Positions 34,848-43,182 of a stretch of 64,000 nt of DNA are shown here, one piece after another (position 1 is the first letter of the stretch; every line of letters begins with the position of its first letter). Source of the DNA: Mobilicoccus sp032056465. Lineage in GTDB: Bacteria; Actinomycetota; Actinomycetes; Actinomycetales; Dermatophilaceae. Below the pieces are notes generated by a model that searched no databases, had not been told where the DNA came from, and saw nothing but the letters and a program-made list of their open reading frames with translations. The stretch lies in NCBI RefSeq assembly GCF_032056465.1, contig NZ_DAMBCL010000008.1. One strand, written 5' to 3'. The position numbers were made by a program, and so were the translations under genes.

Positions 34848-36156
34848 TCGCGGCGGCGACGAGTCCGGCGACGAGCGGCACGGTCATCGCGGTGCGAAGG
34901 CCGGAGTGGTCGGCGATGAGGCCGATGATCGGTGAGGTGCCGAGGAACCCGAGGCGCATGAGCCAACTGAGCAGGGCGACGCCGGTGCCGTGGGGGAACC
35001 CGGGCAGCCGCGCCGCCGCCGCGTAGGCCGCGGGCACGAGGGTGGCGCACCCGAATCCCATCAGCGTCAGACCGAGGAGACCGACCGCGATGCTCGGCGC
35101 GACCACGAGGGTCACCGCGCCCACGACGATCGTCACCGCGCCCGCGCGGGCCACGGCGACCCGCCCCCAACGGTCGGTCATCGGGTCACCGGTGACCCGC
35201 CCGACGAACTGGGCGGCCAGCATGACGCTGTATCCGAGCCCGGCCACACCCGCTCCGGCCTGCAACACCTCCCCCATGTAGAGGGCCGCCCACGAACTCG
35301 CGACCTCCTCGAGCAGCGTGCCGCAGATCGCGAGGACGATCAGTGGGAGGAGGAGCCGCCAGGGTCGCGACCCGACACGAGAGTCCGTCGCGACGTCCTC
35401 CCCCTCGTCGACTCCGCCCTGCGCCGTGCCTCCCGCGTCGCCCGTGTCCCCGGTCGGCATGACGGTGAGCGGTACGCGCGAGAGAACTGCCGCGAGCACC
35501 GCCGCGCCGCTCCACACGAGGCCGTTGACCCCGAGCATCACCCCGATGGGGATCTGCGCCCCGGCGCTCCACGCACCGAGGAGCCCCCCGGTCGCAGCGC
35601 CCAGACTCCACACGGCGTGCAACGAGTTGATGATCGAGCGCTCGGCCCACTGCTCGACGAGGGCTCCCTGGATGTTCTGGGCCGCATCGACGATCGCATC
35701 GACGAACCCGGCCACGAGCAGCGCCACCGCGAACACCGCCGCCGTCGAGCTCGTGCCGGCGAGGAAGACGAACCCCGCGATCAGCGCGGTGCCGACCCCC
35801 ATGAGCACGCCGGTGCCGTAGCGACGGACGAGGGGACCCGCGAGCCCCGCGGCCAGGATCGCGCCGGCGGGAAAGGCGATGACCGTGACGCCGAACTGCG
35901 TGTTGCTCAACCCCATCGCGGCCTTGAGCTCCGGATACCGCGGCAGGAGCATCGCGAAGATGATCCCGTTGGTGAAGAACATGAGGCTGATGCCGAACCG
36001 CGCCCGGCGCCGCGAGCGCCTGAGATCCTCGGGCGCCGAGGGTGTCACCGGCGCAGGCCCGGCGACCGACCGCCCGCCGGGAGGGCGAACCCCGGAGGCG
36101 GCGGAGTCGGCGGCGCGGGCCGGGGGGTGGCCGGTCGACTGGGGGTCATGCTCCAT
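34792..36156 (-). CDS. MFS transporter
   Basis: The protein has 454 aa from ATG 36156; an in-frame ATG at 36192 lies across the regulator operator and is less likely. A Pro/Arg-rich N-terminal tail (about 45 residues) precedes 12 helices. The loop 2-3 motif is weak (GPLVRRYGTGVLMGVG). A charged central loop (GDTGDAGGTAQGGVDEGEDV) splits the halves, and the second half has GRVTGDPMTDRWGR. It resembles FucP/YbjJ-like sugar or effector transporters. It is divergent from a DeoR-type regulator, which probably controls it. Confidence 0.82.
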   Translation of the reverse strand: MEHDPQSTGHPPARAADSAASGVRPPGGRSVAGPAPVTPSAPEDLRRSRRRARFGISLMFFTNGIIFAMLLPRYPELKAAMGLSNTQFGVTVIAFPAGAILAAGLAGPLVRRYGTGVLMGVGTALIAGFVFLAGTSSTAAVFAVALLVAGFVDAIVDAAQNIQGALVEQWAERSIINSLHAVWSLGAATGGLLGAWSAGAQIPIGVMLGVNGLVWSGAAVLAAVLSRVPLTVMPTGDTGDAGGTAQGGVDEGEDVATDSRVGSRPWRLLLPLIVLAICGTLLEEVASSWAALYMGEVLQAGAGVAGLGYSVMLAAQFVGRVTGDPMTDRWGRVAVARAGAVTIVVGAVTLVVAPSIAVGLLGLTLMGFGCATLVPAAYAAAARLPGFPHGTGVALLSWLMRLGFLGTSPIIGLIADHSGLRTAMTVPLVAGLVAAAITHRLAAARRVRPSPSTR

Positions 36157-36175
36157 GTCCGCCACGATCCGTGAT

Positions 36176-36202
36176 TGAGTGATCACGTGCAACGATCACT
36201 CA
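36176..36202. promoter_or_regulatory. Operator between MFS and DeoR-type genes
   Basis: TGAGTGATC (36176-36184) and GATCACTCA (36194-36202) are perfect 9-bp inverted arms with a 9-bp spacer, in the 30-bp gap between the two divergent starts. This is a strong candidate for the DeoR protein. Confidence 0.65.
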
Positions 36203-36948
36203 GGCACAAGATGATCATTCGCGCGCTGAGCCCTCGCCCCACCGCCGTCGCCGACCTCGCCCGGCTCACGGGCGCGTCGGCCGTGACGATCCGACGCGAC
36301 CTCACCGACCTCGAGGGCCACGGACTGCTGCGCCGGGTGCACGGTGGCGCGGTGGCGCTCGACCTGCGGGGCACGCCGATGCCGTACGCGATCCGCGCCG
36401 CGGAGAACGCCGACGCGAAGGCCGCCGTCGCCGCGGTCGTCGCCGACCTCGTCCAGGACGAGATGTCCCTCGTGCTCGACAACGGCTCCACCCTCGTCGC
36501 CGTCGCGCAGGCCCTCGCCGGACGGCCGATCACCGCGCTCTGTCTGTCGCTCCGGACCGCCGCCGCGCTCGGCGCCGCGAGCCCGCCCCCGACCATCGTC
36601 ACCCCGGGCGGGGCCGCGACGGGCGAGAGCCTCGACTACGGCGGAGCCGCCTGCCTGAGCGCGCTCGAGGACTACCGGGCGGACCTGGCGGTCCTCGGCG
36701 CGTGCGCGGCCTCACCCGCGCACGGTCTCACCGCCACGACCTCCGAGGACGCCGAGATCAAGCGGGCCGTCATCCGCTCCGCCGCGCGGGTCGTCCTCGC
36801 CGCCACCGGCGACAAGGTGCGCCGCACCTCCAGCTTCCGTGTCGGCCCGCTGGAGGAGATCGACGACCTCGTCACCACACCGGACGCGCCCGAGTCCGCG
36901 CTCGAGGAGATCCGGGCCGCCGGAGTGCAGGTCCACCTCGCGCGATGA
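36187..36948 (+). CDS. DeoR family transcriptional regulator
   Basis: The protein has 253 aa from GTG 36187; TTG 36175 and ATG 36211 (with AGG 6 nt upstream) are alternatives. The DeoR HTH is at residues 5-55 (VADLARLTGASAVTIRRDLT) followed by LLRRVHGGAV. The C-terminal DeoR sensor domain contains VLDNGSTLVAVAQALAG, a glycine-rich sugar-phosphate pocket, and the SEDAEIKRAVIRSA stretch. Such regulators usually repress sugar-use genes until a phosphosugar binds. The divergent MFS gene is the likely target. Confidence 0.88.
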   Translation: MQRSLRHKMIIRALSPRPTAVADLARLTGASAVTIRRDLTDLEGHGLLRRVHGGAVALDLRGTPMPYAIRAAENADAKAAVAAVVADLVQDEMSLVLDNGSTLVAVAQALAGRPITALCLSLRTAAALGAASPPPTIVTPGGAATGESLDYGGAACLSALEDYRADLAVLGACAASPAHGLTATTSEDAEIKRAVIRSAARVVLAATGDKVRRTSSFRVGPLEEIDDLVTTPDAPESALEEIRAAGVQVHLAR

Positions 36949-37039
36949 CCGCCGACCTGCCGGCCCAAGGCCGTCGGAACCGGCCCTCGCGCTCGTGGGC
37001 CTGCCATCGCCGAGGTCGGCGACCCGACGCGGGGACGTC

Positions 37040-37072
37040 CACGTCGACGTGATCGACCCGGCGTCGTACCGT
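37040..37072 (+). promoter_or_regulatory. SDR-gene promoter with palindrome; leaderless
   Basis: TACCGT (37067-37072) lies at -12 to -7 relative to the A of the ATG at 37079, and no Shine-Dalgarno is present. The perfect palindrome CACGTCGACGTG (37040-37051) is just upstream, near the -35 position, and may be an operator. Confidence 0.45.
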
Positions 37073-37078
37073 CGGCCC

Positions 37079-37942
37079 ATGTCGTTGCCCACCACCCTGC
37101 CCGACCAGTCCGGACGCACGTGGCTCGTCACCGGTGCGACGAACGGTCTCGGCCGTGAGGTCGCCCGCGCCGCCGCCGGCGTCGGCGCGCGGGTCCTCAT
37201 CACCGCCCGCGACGCCGCCCGCGGTGAGTGGACGAGGCGGGAGATCGGTGCCGCGTCGGTGATCGACGTCGACCTCGCCTCACAGGCGTCGGTCCGCGAA
37301 GCTGCGGCCCGCGTCGAGGAGCCGATCGACGTGCTCATCGACAATGCCGGGACGATCACCGCGCGCCGCGTGGAGAGCATCGACGGCCACGAACTCGTCT
37401 TCGCGACGAACGTCCTCGGACCGTTCGCACTGACGAACCGGCTCGTCGACCGCCTCCGCGGGCGCATCGTCATCGTCGGCTCGGGCGCGCACAAGCGGAG
37501 CCGCATCGACTTCACCGACCCCCACTTCCGCCGACGTCGCTGGAGCGTCGCGGCCGCCTACGGGCAGTCGAAGCTCGCCGACATGCTGTGGGCGCTCGCC
37601 CTCCAGCAGAAGCTGACCGACCGTCACCACCCCGCCACCGTGCAGCTCGCCCACCCCGGCTGGGCGTTGACGAACCTCCAGAACGCCACCGGGCACGCCC
37701 GTCTCGACGACGCCATCACGGCGGCGTGCCGGCCCTTCGCTCAGCCCGCCGACACGGCAGCCGCGTCGATCCTCGTCGCCGCGACGGCCGACCTCCCGCC
37801 GGTGAGTTACATCGGACCCGGAGGTCTGGGCGGCCTCCGCGGCGCCCCCGCCCACGCCTCGCGCTCCCCCGCCGCCATGGACCGCTCCCTCGCCGCGGCC
37901 GTCTGGCGCCTTGCCGCCGAGGAGACCGGCACCGACCTGTGA
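37079..37942 (+). CDS. Short-chain dehydrogenase/reductase
   Basis: The 287-aa protein has the NAD(P) motif TGATNGLG near residue 19, the NAG motif (DVLIDNAGT), a catalytic serine in IVIVGSGAH, and YGQSK as the YxxxK pair. It resembles retinol-dehydrogenase/protochlorophyllide-type SDRs. The dinucleotide loop carries TARDAARG, so NADP is likely. The substrate is unknown. It converges on the HNH gene with 7 bp between stops. Confidence 0.88.
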   Translation: MSLPTTLPDQSGRTWLVTGATNGLGREVARAAAGVGARVLITARDAARGEWTRREIGAASVIDVDLASQASVREAAARVEEPIDVLIDNAGTITARRVESIDGHELVFATNVLGPFALTNRLVDRLRGRIVIVGSGAHKRSRIDFTDPHFRRRRWSVAAAYGQSKLADMLWALALQQKLTDRHHPATVQLAHPGWALTNLQNATGHARLDDAITAACRPFAQPADTAAASILVAATADLPPVSYIGPGGLGGLRGAPAHASRSPAAMDRSLAAAVWRLAAEETGTDL

Positions 37943-37949
37943 TGGGCCG

Positions 37950-38693
37950 TCACCCTGTCCGGCGGACGCGACCCCTCAGCTCCGAGGGCGTGAGCCATGG
38001 TGTGCGGCGATGGATCATGCGGTGACAGTTCGAACACACGACGGCGAGATCCGCCAACCGGGTCGTCGTCTGTCCCGACGCGTGCAGCGGGACGACGTGG
38101 TGGACCTCGATGTACCCCGCCCCGACGTCGCCGTAGGTACGACCGAAATCGAAACCGCAGACTTCACAGCTCAACGCGCCGTGAGCCTGGAGGACCGCCC
38201 TGATCTTGCGTTCCCGCAGCCCCCGATCACGTTCGCGGCGCAGATGCATCGCCAGGACGACGCCACCCTCGGCCACGCCCGCGTCGCCGTTCTCGGGCGC
38301 GTCCGGGTCCCTTCCGAGATCGAGGGGGTCGCGGCCCGTCGCCACCGCCTCTTCCCACTGCGCCCGGATGACGGCGGCGATCCGGGACATCGCAGCCGGG
38401 TCACGCACGAAGGACTCGACCACCTGCCTGGTGGTGACCCCACCCTTCGTGGACGCGCCGGGGTAGTCCGGATGGGCGGTCGCGATGTCGGCCGCCTTGC
38501 GGGAGACGCTGCCTGCACTGCGGAAGGCCGGGTCCTCGGCGGCCGCGGCATTCCCAGGGAGGGAACGGAGGAGTCGACTCAGGGCGAGGACGCGAGGGTC
38601 GTCCCTGCGCAGGTCGCGCCAGTCGTTCCCGCACACCATGTCCGCGGCGACGATGACCTCGTCCTGCGTCCACGGAGCGCTCCTGTCGGCCAC
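37950..38693 (-). CDS. HNH endonuclease (McrA-like)
   Basis: The 247-aa protein starts at GTG 38693. The C-terminal HNH nuclease (about 190-240) has two zinc knuckles (CEVC and CSNC) around IEVHHVVPLHASGQ. The N-terminal half (WTQDEVIVAADMVCGNDW) resembles the specificity region of McrA/ScoMcrA-type restriction proteins that cut modified DNA. No partner methyltransferase is near, so a modification-dependent or general nuclease role is likely. TACGAT at -12 to -7 suggests a leaderless mRNA. Confidence 0.85.
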   Translation of the reverse strand: MADRSAPWTQDEVIVAADMVCGNDWRDLRRDDPRVLALSRLLRSLPGNAAAAEDPAFRSAGSVSRKAADIATAHPDYPGASTKGGVTTRQVVESFVRDPAAMSRIAAVIRAQWEEAVATGRDPLDLGRDPDAPENGDAGVAEGGVVLAMHLRRERDRGLRERKIRAVLQAHGALSCEVCGFDFGRTYGDVGAGYIEVHHVVPLHASGQTTTRLADLAVVCSNCHRMIHRRTPWLTPSELRGRVRRTG

Positions 38694-38699
38694 GGGGTC

Positions 38700-38705
38700 A
38701 TCGTA
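38700..38705 (-). promoter_or_regulatory. -10 element of the leaderless HNH gene
   Basis: On the minus strand TACGAT is followed by GACCCC and then the GTG start, so the expected transcription start is the G of GTG. No ribosome binding site exists. Confidence 0.5.
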
Positions 38706-38787
38706 GGCAGGGAGGGACCGCCGACGCCCGCCGATAGCGCCCTTCGGAGACCGCGGCGATCTCGCCGGCGCAGTGCACGCTCGCGCT

Positions 38788-39285
38788 CTAGCGTGGTTCG
38801 TCGCGCACATCCCGGGGTGCCATGACGACGTCGACGGAGGCAGGGGTCCGCTCGTGACTGGCCCACCTCTCGATGACGGACCACTCCACGTCGCCGCGGG
38901 CGAGGACCTCGTCGATCGACGCAGCCATCCGCTCGTCCCACGCGACGACGACGATCCCCGGCACGGCCTCGACCGCGCGCGCACCGAGAGAGAGCCAATC
39001 GTGGGCCACGCGTCTGGCCGTCAGGGAGGGCACGGTCGGCGCGTACGCGAGGACCAACCGCACGTGTGGGCCCGCCGCCCCCAGCCCGGTCACAGCGAAC
39101 CCACCCTCCGGGTGAGGGACCGCGCGGACGGAGTCGCCCCACGTGAAGGGCGTCCAGAGTGAGCTCGACAGCAGTTCGAAGAATCCCTCACCCCTGGCAG
39201 GAACGAGGAGAGGACGTCCGAGGAGGCACTCCGGCGAACCGTCCCCGCGGCCCGGCAGCCACAGGGACACGGCATCCTCGGTCAT
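38788..39285 (-). CDS. Hypothetical protein, 165 aa
   Basis: I do not recognise this protein. It has no signal peptide, membrane helix or known motif. It is a mixed alpha/beta sequence with GGFAVTGLGAAGPHVRLVLA and VEAVPGIVVVAWDERM, which look like beta strands. CACAAT on the minus strand lies at -12 to -7 from the ATG, and no ribosome binding site is seen, so it is probably leaderless. It precedes the HNH gene in the same direction, with 94 bp between. Coding statistics look native. Confidence 0.65.
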   Translation of the reverse strand: MTEDAVSLWLPGRGDGSPECLLGRPLLVPARGEGFFELLSSSLWTPFTWGDSVRAVPHPEGGFAVTGLGAAGPHVRLVLAYAPTVPSLTARRVAHDWLSLGARAVEAVPGIVVVAWDERMAASIDEVLARGDVEWSVIERWASHERTPASVDVVMAPRDVRDEPR

Positions 39286-39319
39286 GACGGGATTGTGTCA
39301 AGGAATGTGGAACCCCGCC

Positions 39320-39333
39320 GGCCCTGGTGGGCC
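39320..39333 (-). terminator. Weak hairpin after the DHA2 MFS gene
   Basis: GGCCC-TGGT-GGGCC forms a 5-bp stem 28 bp after the transporter stop. It is short and of low confidence. Confidence 0.25.
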
Positions 39334-39361
39334 CAGCCCTGTGGACCAGCCGCGCCCGGGG

Positions 39362-40894
39362 TCAGGACGACGAGGCCGGTGCGGGGTCGCGGCGGGAACG
39401 CAGGAACAACAACGACAACGTCGCGACGACGGCGGCGAGCAGCGCCGCCACCCCGAGGCCGTGCTGCACTCCCCCACCGAGGGCGGCGGTCGGTGCCCCA
39501 CCGGCCGCCGCGAGCGCTCCGGCCCGCATCGACATCACGGTGATGACGAGCGCCGTCCCGGCCGCCGCGGCGACCTGCTGCAGAGTGCTGAGGAGCGCGC
39601 TGCCGTGCTCGTACAGCCCCGGCGGGAGCGCCGAGAGGCCGGCGGTGAACACCGGGGTGAAGATGAACGCCAACGCCACGCTCATCGCGATGTGCAGTCC
39701 GAGGAACCACCACCAGGGTCCGTGCGTGGCCGCCCACGACAGCGACCCCAGCCCCAGGGCCAGCACGATCGCCGCCGGGATGACCAGCGGCGCCGGCCCG
39801 ATCCGGTCGTACAACCGGCCGACGAGCGGACCGAGCAGACCCATCGTGAGGCCGCCGGGCATGAGCATGAGGCCCGCCTGGAGGGTGCTCATGCCGCGCA
39901 CCTCCTGGAAGTACAGCGGCAGCATGATCATCGCGCCCATAAGACCCATGAACGACAGCGCCATCACGGCCACGGAGAGCCGGTAACGCCCGACGGCGAG
40001 GACTCGCAGGTCCAGCAGCGGGGTCGACCGAGCGCTGAGGCGCACCTGACGCCACGCGAAGAGCGCGACTCCCGAGGCACCGACGAGGAGGGCGATCACC
40101 GGCATCCCCAGCGGCCCGACGGCGGCACCGCTCTCCCCGCCCAGGTGGCTGAGGCCGTACACCAGGACACCGAACCCCACCGCGGTGAGCACGACGCTCG
40201 CCAGGTCCGGCGTGCCGTGGGCGCGGGCGGGTTCCACGTCGGCCGGGGACGACGCGGCGTTGTCGTGCTCGGAGAACTCCCGGGCGTCGTGGGGGTGCGG
40301 GGCGCCCGTCGCCGGGACGGCCCGCAGCATCCGCGCGCCGACGACTCCGATGAGCGCGGCGACCGGGAGCACGAGGCCGAACAGCCACCGCCACGAGGCG
40401 AACCCGAGGATGAGCCCCGAGATCGTCGGCCCCATGGCGGGCGCGACCGAGATCGCGAGCGCGACGTTGCCCATCACCGAGCCGCGACTGTGCTCGGGCA
40501 CGAGGGCGAGGACGCTGGACATCAGCAGCGGCATCATCACCGCGGTCCCACACGCCTGGACGACCCGGGCCATGAGCAAGGTCTCGAACGTCGGCGCCGA
40601 CGCGGCAAGGAGCGTGCCGACGCAGAACGAGGACATCGCCACGACGAACGCCGTGCGGCGTCCGACACGTTGGAGGAACCACCCGGTCGTCGGGATGACG
40701 ACGGCCATCGTGAGCATGAACCCCGTCGACATCCACTGCGCGGCGCGGGCGTCGATGGCGAGGGACTCCATGAGCACCGGCAGCGCGTTGACCATGATCG
40801 TCTCGTTGAGGATGACGATGAACGTCGCCACCACGAGCACCCTCAGCACCTGCGCGGTGCGGGGATCGAGCGGGGGGCGTGCGGCGGTGGGCAT
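39362..40894 (-). CDS. DHA2 family (EmrB-type) drug efflux MFS transporter
   Basis: The protein has 510 aa from ATG 40894, which has AGGA 6 nt upstream; ATG 40912 is an alternative. About 14 helices are predicted. The DHA2 signature is present in helix 1 (FIVILNETIMVNALPVLM), and motif A is in GWFLQRVGRRTAFV. Motif C-like glycine/proline spacing is seen in ISVAPAMGPTISGLILG. These proton antiporters export lipophilic drugs. No regulator gene is adjacent. Confidence 0.9.
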   Translation of the reverse strand: MPTAARPPLDPRTAQVLRVLVVATFIVILNETIMVNALPVLMESLAIDARAAQWMSTGFMLTMAVVIPTTGWFLQRVGRRTAFVVAMSSFCVGTLLAASAPTFETLLMARVVQACGTAVMMPLLMSSVLALVPEHSRGSVMGNVALAISVAPAMGPTISGLILGFASWRWLFGLVLPVAALIGVVGARMLRAVPATGAPHPHDAREFSEHDNAASSPADVEPARAHGTPDLASVVLTAVGFGVLVYGLSHLGGESGAAVGPLGMPVIALLVGASGVALFAWRQVRLSARSTPLLDLRVLAVGRYRLSVAVMALSFMGLMGAMIMLPLYFQEVRGMSTLQAGLMLMPGGLTMGLLGPLVGRLYDRIGPAPLVIPAAIVLALGLGSLSWAATHGPWWWFLGLHIAMSVALAFIFTPVFTAGLSALPPGLYEHGSALLSTLQQVAAAAGTALVITVMSMRAGALAAAGGAPTAALGGGVQHGLGVAALLAAVVATLSLLFLRSRRDPAPASSS

Positions 40895-41183
40895 CGGCGG
40901 TCCTGTCGGCATCGGCGGGGTGGGGCCGGGCGCGACGACGGCGGCCCCCCACGAGGGTAGGGCTCGCCCACCGTCCGTGCCGCTGCATTTCAGACGCCAC
41001 CTCGACCACCGGCCCCGACACCGGTCCCCCGAGCAGGGACGGCAGCGCTCTGCCCCCCATCGTGTCCGAGACGGCCTTGCCACGTCCTGGTCGGAGTTCC
41101 CCTCGTCGACGGCAACCTCGTCGTGTGAGCCGCGCGTCGACTCGCTGGTGGCTGGGCGCCACCACCCGTGGGCGCGCCGCCCC

Positions 41184-42020
41184 CTACTCCGCCGGCAGCG
41201 TGCGGATCGCGCGGGCGGTGCGGGCGCGGGCGGCGAGGGCGGTGTCGTCGGGGTAGGCGACCTCCTCGAGACACAGCCCGTGAGCAGGCATCACGGTGAC
41301 ACCGGGATCACGCAGGGCCCGGTCCTGCACCTCGGCGGGCCACGACACGGGCCGTCGCCCCTCCCCGACCGGCACGACCGCCCCGACGAGAGCGCGGACC
41401 ATGGAGTGGCAGAACGCGTCGGCGACGATCGTCCCCAGGAGCAGCGGCCCCTCCCGCCTCCAGGAATACTCGAGCAACGTGCGGACCGTCGTCGCTCCCT
41501 CGCGTCGTCGGCAGAAGGCCGCGAAGTCTCGCAGGCCGCAGAGCGACCGAGCCGCGGCGTCCATCGTCTCGGCGTCGAGGGGCCGACGCACGGTGACGGT
41601 GTCGCGGCGACGCAGGGGGTCGAGCAACTCGGGGGCGTCGCACAGCCGATAGGAGTACCGCCGGGTGAGGGCGGAGAATCGCGCGTCGAAGTCCTCGCTC
41701 ACCTCACGCGCGCGTCGGACGACCACGTCCGGCGGCAGGACCCCCGCGAGCCGCCGGACCGCGGCGTCGTGCGGGGGGAGGTCCGAACGCCCCGGAAGCG
41801 CGGCCCACCCGGCCGGTTCGACGTCGACGTGGGCGACGGCCCCGCGGGCGTGGACGCCGGCGTCGGTGCGACCGGCCACGGTCAACGAGGGCGGCGGATC
41901 CGCCCGCAGGATGCGCCCGAGGCCGAGTGACAACTCGCCCTCGACCGTACGGAGTCCGGGCTGCGCCGCCCAGCCGGAGAAATCCGTTCCGTCGTAGGCG
42001 AAGTCGAGACGAACCCGCAC
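41184..42020 (-). CDS. truA: tRNA pseudouridine synthase A
   Basis: The 278-aa protein starts at GTG 42020 (VRVRLDFAYDGTDFSGWA). The catalytic aspartate is in VAGRTDAGVHARGAVAHVD. FCHSMVRALVGAVVPVGEGR near the C-terminus is the RNA-binding signature. It isomerises uridines 38-40 in tRNA anticodon arms. It begins 1 nt after the stop of the beta-lactamase-like gene. In many actinobacteria truA lies between rplQ and rplM; here accessory genes separate it from rplM. Confidence 0.95.
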   Translation of the reverse strand: MRVRLDFAYDGTDFSGWAAQPGLRTVEGELSLGLGRILRADPPPSLTVAGRTDAGVHARGAVAHVDVEPAGWAALPGRSDLPPHDAAVRRLAGVLPPDVVVRRAREVSEDFDARFSALTRRYSYRLCDAPELLDPLRRRDTVTVRRPLDAETMDAAARSLCGLRDFAAFCRRREGATTVRTLLEYSWRREGPLLLGTIVADAFCHSMVRALVGAVVPVGEGRRPVSWPAEVQDRALRDPGVTVMPAHGLCLEEVAYPDDTALAARARTARAIRTLPAE

Positions 42021-42021
42021 G

Positions 42022-42999
42022 TCAGCCGATGGGGTGCGGGGGCACCGCGGCACCCGGACGCACCCAGAAGGGCGGGGTGGCGCGCCCACCCGACGGCGTC
42101 GCCTGCTCGGAGCCGGCGTCCGCCGACCCCCCGAGGGTGTTCCACACGTACTTCGACACCCTGCGCGCCTGCGCGACGCCGGAGTCCATGGAGCCGTTGT
42201 CCCAGCTGAGGATCGCGAGGGTGTAGTCGCGGCCCGAGCCGCGCACGCTGCCGATGCTGTTGATGCGCCAGCCGTGGGGCGACAGCGGCAACCACCCGTT
42301 CTTCACGGCCACCTTGGTGCCCGTGGGGACGCTCCCGACGCCCCACCGTTGCTCGGGGGTCACCCGACCCATGAGGTCGAGGATGTACGCCCGGTCGCCC
42401 TTGCTGAGGTGCGGAGTGCCGTCGACGAGCTTGTCCATGAGAAGACGCTGGTCGGCCGCGCTCGTCGTCGTCGTGCCCCAGGCACCGCGCACCGTCGTGC
42501 GCGTCATGCCGAGGTCGTCGGCCATCTGCTGCACCGCCGACCGGCCCCCGGCCTGCCGGAACAGCGCGGAGGTCGCGTCGTTGTCGCTGTACCGGATCAT
42601 GCGTTCGGCGAGCCGCTTCTGCGACGTGCTGAGACCACGTCCCTGCTCACGGCGCTCGTGGACGAGAGTGGTGAGGACGAGGACCTTGACGATGCTCGCC
42701 GTGGAGTTCCGGAAGCTCCCGTTGTAGGTGTAGGTCTGCCCGGTCCTGCGGTCACGCACCGAGAACGAGACGTCATCGGCGGACTTGCCGAGCATCCGTC
42801 GCACGTCACGGTCGCTGAACGGCAGCCCGGCCTCCTCGGACGCGGCGCCTCCCACCGTCGAGGCGAACGAGGGGCCGATCTCCACCGCGGGCGCCGACGC
42901 CGCAGCATGAGGAGCGGCCACCGCAGGCGTGCCCGCCAACGCGGCGACGACGACACTGCCGATCACCCCGGCGCCGCGACTGCTGCTCCATGCGCGCAT
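42022..42999 (-). CDS. Exported class A beta-lactamase-like serine hydrolase
   Basis: The 325-aa protein has GGAG 6 nt before the start and a Sec signal peptide (VIGSVVVAALAGTPAVAAP). The active-site motifs are SIVK (SxxK with the nucleophile), SDND (SDN loop) and KNG in place of KTG. It lacks a clear ExxLN omega-loop glutamate pattern, so beta-lactam hydrolysis is doubtful. A cell-wall or peptidase role is possible. The C-terminus is a Pro/Gly-rich tail. It lies between rplQ and truA. Confidence 0.85.
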   Translation of the reverse strand: MRAWSSSRGAGVIGSVVVAALAGTPAVAAPHAAASAPAVEIGPSFASTVGGAASEEAGLPFSDRDVRRMLGKSADDVSFSVRDRRTGQTYTYNGSFRNSTASIVKVLVLTTLVHERREQGRGLSTSQKRLAERMIRYSDNDATSALFRQAGGRSAVQQMADDLGMTRTTVRGAWGTTTTSAADQRLLMDKLVDGTPHLSKGDRAYILDLMGRVTPEQRWGVGSVPTGTKVAVKNGWLPLSPHGWRINSIGSVRGSGRDYTLAILSWDNGSMDSGVAQARRVSKYVWNTLGGSADAGSEQATPSGGRATPPFWVRPGAAVPPHPIG

Positions 43000-43035
43000 C
43001 CTGCACTCCTGTCGACGATCCTTCAGTCGTCCTTC

Positions 43036-43041
43036 AGCTTA
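43036..43041 (-). promoter_or_regulatory. -10 element of the beta-lactamase-like gene
   Basis: On the minus strand this reads TAAGCT, a TANNNT hexamer, about 37 bp before the start. The gene therefore probably has its own promoter after the rplQ terminator. Confidence 0.4.
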
Positions 43042-43133
43042 GACCTCCTCTCCCCGATCGGAGCAGCCCCCTGGTGTCCGAGCACGCGTGTGCGTCACCA
43101 AGATCACGATCCCGATCGGACCTGGGGACGCCG

Positions 43134-43169
43134 ACGGCGGCGCACCCCCGGATGGGAATGCGCCGCCGT
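43134..43169 (-). terminator. Terminator of the rpoA-rplQ operon
   Basis: The arms ACGGCGGCGCA (43134-43144) and TGCGCCGCCGT (43159-43169) form a perfect 11-bp stem with a 14-nt loop, 13 nt past the rplQ stop. Confidence 0.8.
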
Positions 43170-43182
43170 GTCGTGGTGGGCG

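Noticed and set aside
39143..40960. 605-codon plus-strand frame opposite the DHA2 transporter
   Set aside because: It is hydrophilic, repetitive Arg/Gly/His sequence without known domains; the membrane transporter on the other strand is convincing.
40895..41183. 289-bp gap between the DHA2 transporter and truA
   Set aside because: No gene, clear promoter or strong hairpin was found on either strand; small frames there lack ribosome binding sites.
42022..42999. Calling this gene an acquired antibiotic-resistance beta-lactamase
   Set aside because: KNG replaces KTG, the omega-loop glutamate is not evident, and the gene sits in a core locus with no mobile sequence.
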